NCBI RefSeq assembly: GCF_001458255.1
Contig: NZ_CYSB01000025.1
Location: 186,001-250,000, forward strand
DNA from: Thalassovita autumnalis
GTDB taxonomy: Bacteria; Pseudomonadota; Alphaproteobacteria; Rhodobacterales; Rhodobacteraceae
Direction: 5' to 3'
DNA length: 64,000 nucleotides
The notes under the pieces were generated by a model. The model did no database searches. It saw only the letters and a program-made list of their open reading frames with translations, and was not told the origin of the DNA. Shown here piece after piece: positions 61,045-64,000 of the stretch (positions within the stretch are counted from its first letter, which is position 1; the number at the start of each line of letters is the position of its first letter). The position numbers were made by a program, and so were the translations under genes.

Positions 61045-63207
61045 TTAGTTCCTGCAACTGCGCGTATAGCTGTTATCTGTTTTGCCTGTGGTAAACCCGG
61101 TCAGGTTCACGGTGAAATCTACCGATGTCGATGCGTCGACGTTAGTGGATGTGGTGAAGCGGCGCGAGAGGGAAAGCTGCGCGTTCACACATTCATTACG
61201 GTAATTCAGCCCCAATTTCGCTTCGGCCAGGCTATCACCCGCCACATCGTAGCGCCATTCGGTGGACCCGGTCCAATGCTGGGCAAAGCGGTAGCGGCCA
61301 TCAATGGCCCATTCCGATATGGTTTGGGTGCGATCTTCCACCGGGTCCTTGCCCAGCCAGACGTAGGAGGCTGAGACCGCCGAATAAGCGTTGGACCAAT
61401 CGGCGCGGGCCTCCGCCTTGTCGACCTCCAGACCGTTGTCCAAAAGCGTACGGGCCGAGAAGGCGAAGCCGCTGTCCAATTTCAGATGTCCCGCAACCAG
61501 CAGGTCAGAGTAGCGCCCGCTGAGGCCCGAGGTTTGCGAAAACTCGGTTTGGGCTTCATCGCGGTAGATCTGACCGAGGGTCAGCGAGGACCACAGCCGG
61601 TCACTTTGACGGGTCCAGCGCAGGCCAAGCGCGGCCTGTGCGCCGCGTTCACGACGGTCTTCGCCGGTGAAGCGTGACAGCGACAGGAGGTTGCCGTCGT
61701 CCAGCTCACTCCGGGTGCTTTCCTCGTTGGGGATGCCATCGTTGCTGCCACCAACCCAGCCAACCATCGCCATCGGCTCCAGCAGGTGGCGGACGCCATT
61801 GGCGTTTTGCTTCATCAGCGGCCAGCGCAGGGTGACCTGCGTGCTGGGGGTGACCTGAGTCATCGTGTCAGAGCTGCTGCTGTCCTGCGCGACCGAGAAG
61901 CCATCGACGGCAACCCCCAGCGCGTATTCCATCCGCAGACCGTAGGCCAGGATCCAGTCACGACGCCAATTTGCGGCAATATTGGCGCGACGGACATCGC
62001 GACCCAGAATATCCTCATCAGAGTAGCGGAACAGGGTGCCGACGGCCGCACTTGTCGTCAGCTCACCGCCAAACCGCAGCGGCTGATAGCGTTTTTCCCA
62101 ATAGCCATTGGTCACGATGGTCGGCAGCTGCGAATTGTCTTCGTCTTCACGCAGGGTCTGATAGGTGGTGAGCGCGCCGCGCATATACTCATCCCGGCGC
62201 ACCCGGCTGATCGCCACCTCAGAGGCAAGCCGGTCCCGGGTGGAGTAGTCATAATCCAGCAGATAGGCGTTATCAGTAACCGCCTGCACCTGCAGATCCA
62301 GCTTGAAGTCCCGCGCCAGATCAAATTGCCCTTCGCCGAAGAGGTAGCCACGGTTGGCCGCTTCTAGCGAGTCGTCAGACACCGCGCCCTCCACCGTGAT
62401 CCGCCCATTGCGGAAGGCCTGACGGTAGCGCAGTTCCAACGTGCGGGTTTGGGGTGACACATAGGGTGTCAGGGTCAAATCGCGGTGATCCCCCATGCGG
62501 ATGAAGTATGGGATCCGGATGCCCAGACCCAACTGGCTGCTTTGTTTCAGCGACGGGATCAGAAAGCCCGAGGCGCGATCCAGCGTGGGATCCGGCAGAC
62601 GCAGACGCGGCAGCCAGAGGATCGGCACGTCCAGCACCCGCAGCTGGGCGTTGTCAAAATAGAGCTGACGTTCTGCGGTGTCATGGGTCGTTTTCTGCGC
62701 CCGGATTTGCCACAGCGGCGGGCGGCCGGTTTCACATACCCGGCAGGAGGTCGCGGCCACCTTGTAGAGCTGCGAATAACGCCCACCGACGCGGCTCAGC
62801 TGGTTGGCGGCCAGCTGGACCCGCTGATCGATGATCATACGGGCGCCCAGCATCATGCCGTTTTCGAACTTTGAATCCAGCTGCGCAGACCCGGCAAGGA
62901 TCTGCACGTCCTTGCCATCATCAAGGGTGATTGGCCCCTCAATGGTCAGCTTGTCCTCTTTGCGGTCATAGGTGACCTTACTGGCCCGCAAACGCTGGCC
63001 GTCATGAAACACCTCAACATTGCCGGCAGCGATCAGCAGGTTGCGCCCCTCAACGCGCAGGCTGTCGGCCACCAGAACGGCGTTCTGCGTGGTTTCTGCA
63101 GGCGTCAGCGCCGCAGATTGCGCCAGCGCCACGCCTGCAGGCATCGCGGCAAGTGGCAGGCCGATCATCGCAGCGGCCACAAGGGATTTCAGCTGGCGTT
63201 TTGTCAT
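61045..63207 (-). CDS. lptD: LPS-assembly protein LptD
   Basis: Outer-membrane beta-barrel that inserts lipopolysaccharide into the outer leaflet. The 720 residues have a signal peptide (LVAAAMIGLPLAAMPAGVAL), an OstA/LptA-like N-terminal domain (NLLIAAGNVEVFHDGQRLRA, VTYDRKEDKLTIEGPI) and a long barrel domain with FLIPSLKQSSQLGLGIRIPY. Cysteines CRVC in the middle and a single Cys just before the end (SYTRSCRN) could form the inter-domain disulfides known from LptD. I start at the ATG at 63207, which overlaps the lptG stop (ATGA); the extension to 63270 is inside lptG. Confidence 0.93.
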   Translation of the reverse strand: MTKRQLKSLVAAAMIGLPLAAMPAGVALAQSAALTPAETTQNAVLVADSLRVEGRNLLIAAGNVEVFHDGQRLRASKVTYDRKEDKLTIEGPITLDDGKDVQILAGSAQLDSKFENGMMLGARMIIDQRVQLAANQLSRVGGRYSQLYKVAATSCRVCETGRPPLWQIRAQKTTHDTAERQLYFDNAQLRVLDVPILWLPRLRLPDPTLDRASGFLIPSLKQSSQLGLGIRIPYFIRMGDHRDLTLTPYVSPQTRTLELRYRQAFRNGRITVEGAVSDDSLEAANRGYLFGEGQFDLARDFKLDLQVQAVTDNAYLLDYDYSTRDRLASEVAISRVRRDEYMRGALTTYQTLREDEDNSQLPTIVTNGYWEKRYQPLRFGGELTTSAAVGTLFRYSDEDILGRDVRRANIAANWRRDWILAYGLRMEYALGVAVDGFSVAQDSSSSDTMTQVTPSTQVTLRWPLMKQNANGVRHLLEPMAMVGWVGGSNDGIPNEESTRSELDDGNLLSLSRFTGEDRRERGAQAALGLRWTRQSDRLWSSLTLGQIYRDEAQTEFSQTSGLSGRYSDLLVAGHLKLDSGFAFSARTLLDNGLEVDKAEARADWSNAYSAVSASYVWLGKDPVEDRTQTISEWAIDGRYRFAQHWTGSTEWRYDVAGDSLAEAKLGLNYRNECVNAQLSLSRRFTTSTNVDASTSVDFTVNLTGFTTGKTDNSYTRSCRN

Positions 63208-64000
63208 CCGTCTTCCATATGCAATAGCAGTCCAAGCGCCAACATCACTGCGGCCACCGGGGGTGTCCACGCGGCAATGTAAATCGAAATTTGTCCATTT
63301 TCACCAAGGATTTGCGCGAAGTTGCGGATGTAGTAAAGGCCAAATCCCAACATGATCGAGGTCAGCACCGCCAGACCAGTGCGGCCAAAACGGCTGTGGC
63401 GCATGGTAAAGGCAGAGGCGATCATCACCATCGCCACCAGAAACAGCGGCCGGGCCAGTTCGCGCTGCAGCCAAACCGCATGTCGACGGGCGGAAAACCC
63501 AGCCTCGCCTAGCTGATCAATGTAGGCGGGCAGGTCCCAGATTGAGATTGTGCTGGGCACGCCAAAACTGTCACGGATCCGTTCCTGGGTCAGGTTGGAG
63601 GCGATGCGCATCTCCGCCCGTTCTTCGGCGGCGGCTTCGGGGTTGTCGGTGGCGACCAGCGGCCAGATCTTCGCATTTGTCAGCCGCCACTCGCCACGGG
63701 CCAGTTCGGCGCTTTCGGCCTCAATCCGGCTGCTGGGGCCCTGTTCGGAGCGGTAGTTCAGGAAGGTGACATCATAAAAGATGGTGCCAGAGGTATTGGC
63801 GCGGGACGCCCGGATCACGGTTTGACCACCTTCGCCGCCCTGACGCAGCCACAGGCCTTCGGCGCTGATCGAAAACACCTGCGAGGTGCCGCTGCGATAG
63901 CTTTCATAAAGCGCCTCATAGCGTTTTGAGGTGGTGGCGACGATTGGGTTGAAGACGGCCACGGCGATGACACCGATCATGGCAGCCACCAGCAGCGGTG
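63204..64000 (-). CDS. lptG: LPS export permease LptG (5' end beyond window)
   Basis: Inner-membrane permease of the LptBFG transporter, which extracts LPS and passes it across the periplasm. At least 265 residues are visible and the frame stays open to the right edge, so the first third is missing. Seen are a membrane segment (PLLVAAMIGVIAVAVFNPIV), the periplasmic jellyroll (KRYEALYESYRSGTSQVFSI to LTNAKIWPL), and three C-terminal helices: PLFLVAMVMIASAFTMRHSR, GLAVLTSIMLGFGLYYIRNF and APPVAAVMLALGLLL-like. The LptF gene is expected further right. Confidence 0.93.
   Translation of the reverse strand, partial: PLLVAAMIGVIAVAVFNPIVATTSKRYEALYESYRSGTSQVFSISAEGLWLRQGGEGGQTVIRASRANTSGTIFYDVTFLNYRSEQGPSSRIEAESAELARGEWRLTNAKIWPLVATDNPEAAAEERAEMRIASNLTQERIRDSFGVPSTISIWDLPAYIDQLGEAGFSARRHAVWLQRELARPLFLVAMVMIASAFTMRHSRFGRTGLAVLTSIMLGFGLYYIRNFAQILGENGQISIYIAAWTPPVAAVMLALGLLLHMEDG

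Overview
The window reads as the chromosome of a Rhodobacterales (Roseobacter-group) alphaproteobacterium. The pointers are the high GC content, the B12-dependent ribonucleotide reductase NrdJ, DUF4167 next to prfA-prmC, the lptG-lptD-surA-pdxA-rsmA cluster, the zwf-pgl-pgi set of Entner-Doudoroff sugar metabolism, TGA-N9-TCA iron-type boxes, and large RTX/Hint secreted proteins. This is inferred from gene content and protein style, not from a database match. I see no rRNA, CRISPR array, prophage, transposase or replication origin.

Layout. 0-8.3 kb: start of trpE, ppiD, an aminotransferase, gpt, an L,D-transpeptidase-fold protein, a LysE exporter and fabI on the minus strand; then pdxH, a double cold-shock protein and a DUF192 protein on the plus strand, ending at tRNA-Pro(UGG). 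8.4-15.8 kb: nrdJ behind a long leader with inverted repeats, a soluble chemoreceptor-like protein with its signalling module first, dsbB and a YqaA-family membrane protein, tRNA-Leu(CAA). 15.8-22.3 kb: the most accessory-looking part, with a small unknown gene, an 846-base AT-richer non-coding stretch and two tandem paralogous RTX proteins that end in Hint autoprocessing domains. 22.3-31.1 kb: a MocA-like nucleotidyltransferase and a CorC/CNNM membrane protein; xerD with two unknown envelope genes divergent from aroKB; a U32 tRNA-modification-type protein; and an atypical orphan gene flanked by short repeats. 31.2-41.3 kb: tyrS, anmK, a radical SAM protein, zwf-pgl-pgi behind a LacI-type palindrome, two tandem cupin (DUF985) genes, an FAD oxidoreductase and a MEKHLA protein. 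41.5-51.2 kb: eno, a DMT exporter, a Fur-family regulator, a nuclease-fold protein, a membrane protein that may start at CTG, selO, an acetyltransferase, a nucleoside hydrolase, a LicD-family protein and an iron-binding protein gene preceded by two iron-type boxes. 51.1-64 kb: mazG, an M20 hydrolase, speB, two small envelope proteins, prfA-prmC, DUF4167, and the rsmA-pdxA-surA-lptD-lptG outer-membrane biogenesis operon, cut at the right edge.

Most of the window is ordinary housekeeping with tight overlaps (ATGA and TGATG junctions) and well-formed terminators. The parts worth following are the paired Hint/RTX secreted proteins with a possible 38-codon leader ORF, the orphan cassette at 30.5-31.1 kb, the repeat-rich nrdJ leader, the iron boxes before fbpA, the LacI-type operator before zwf, and the radical SAM protein with extra C-terminal cysteines. 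I did not find a clear, complete, previously undescribed multi-gene system.
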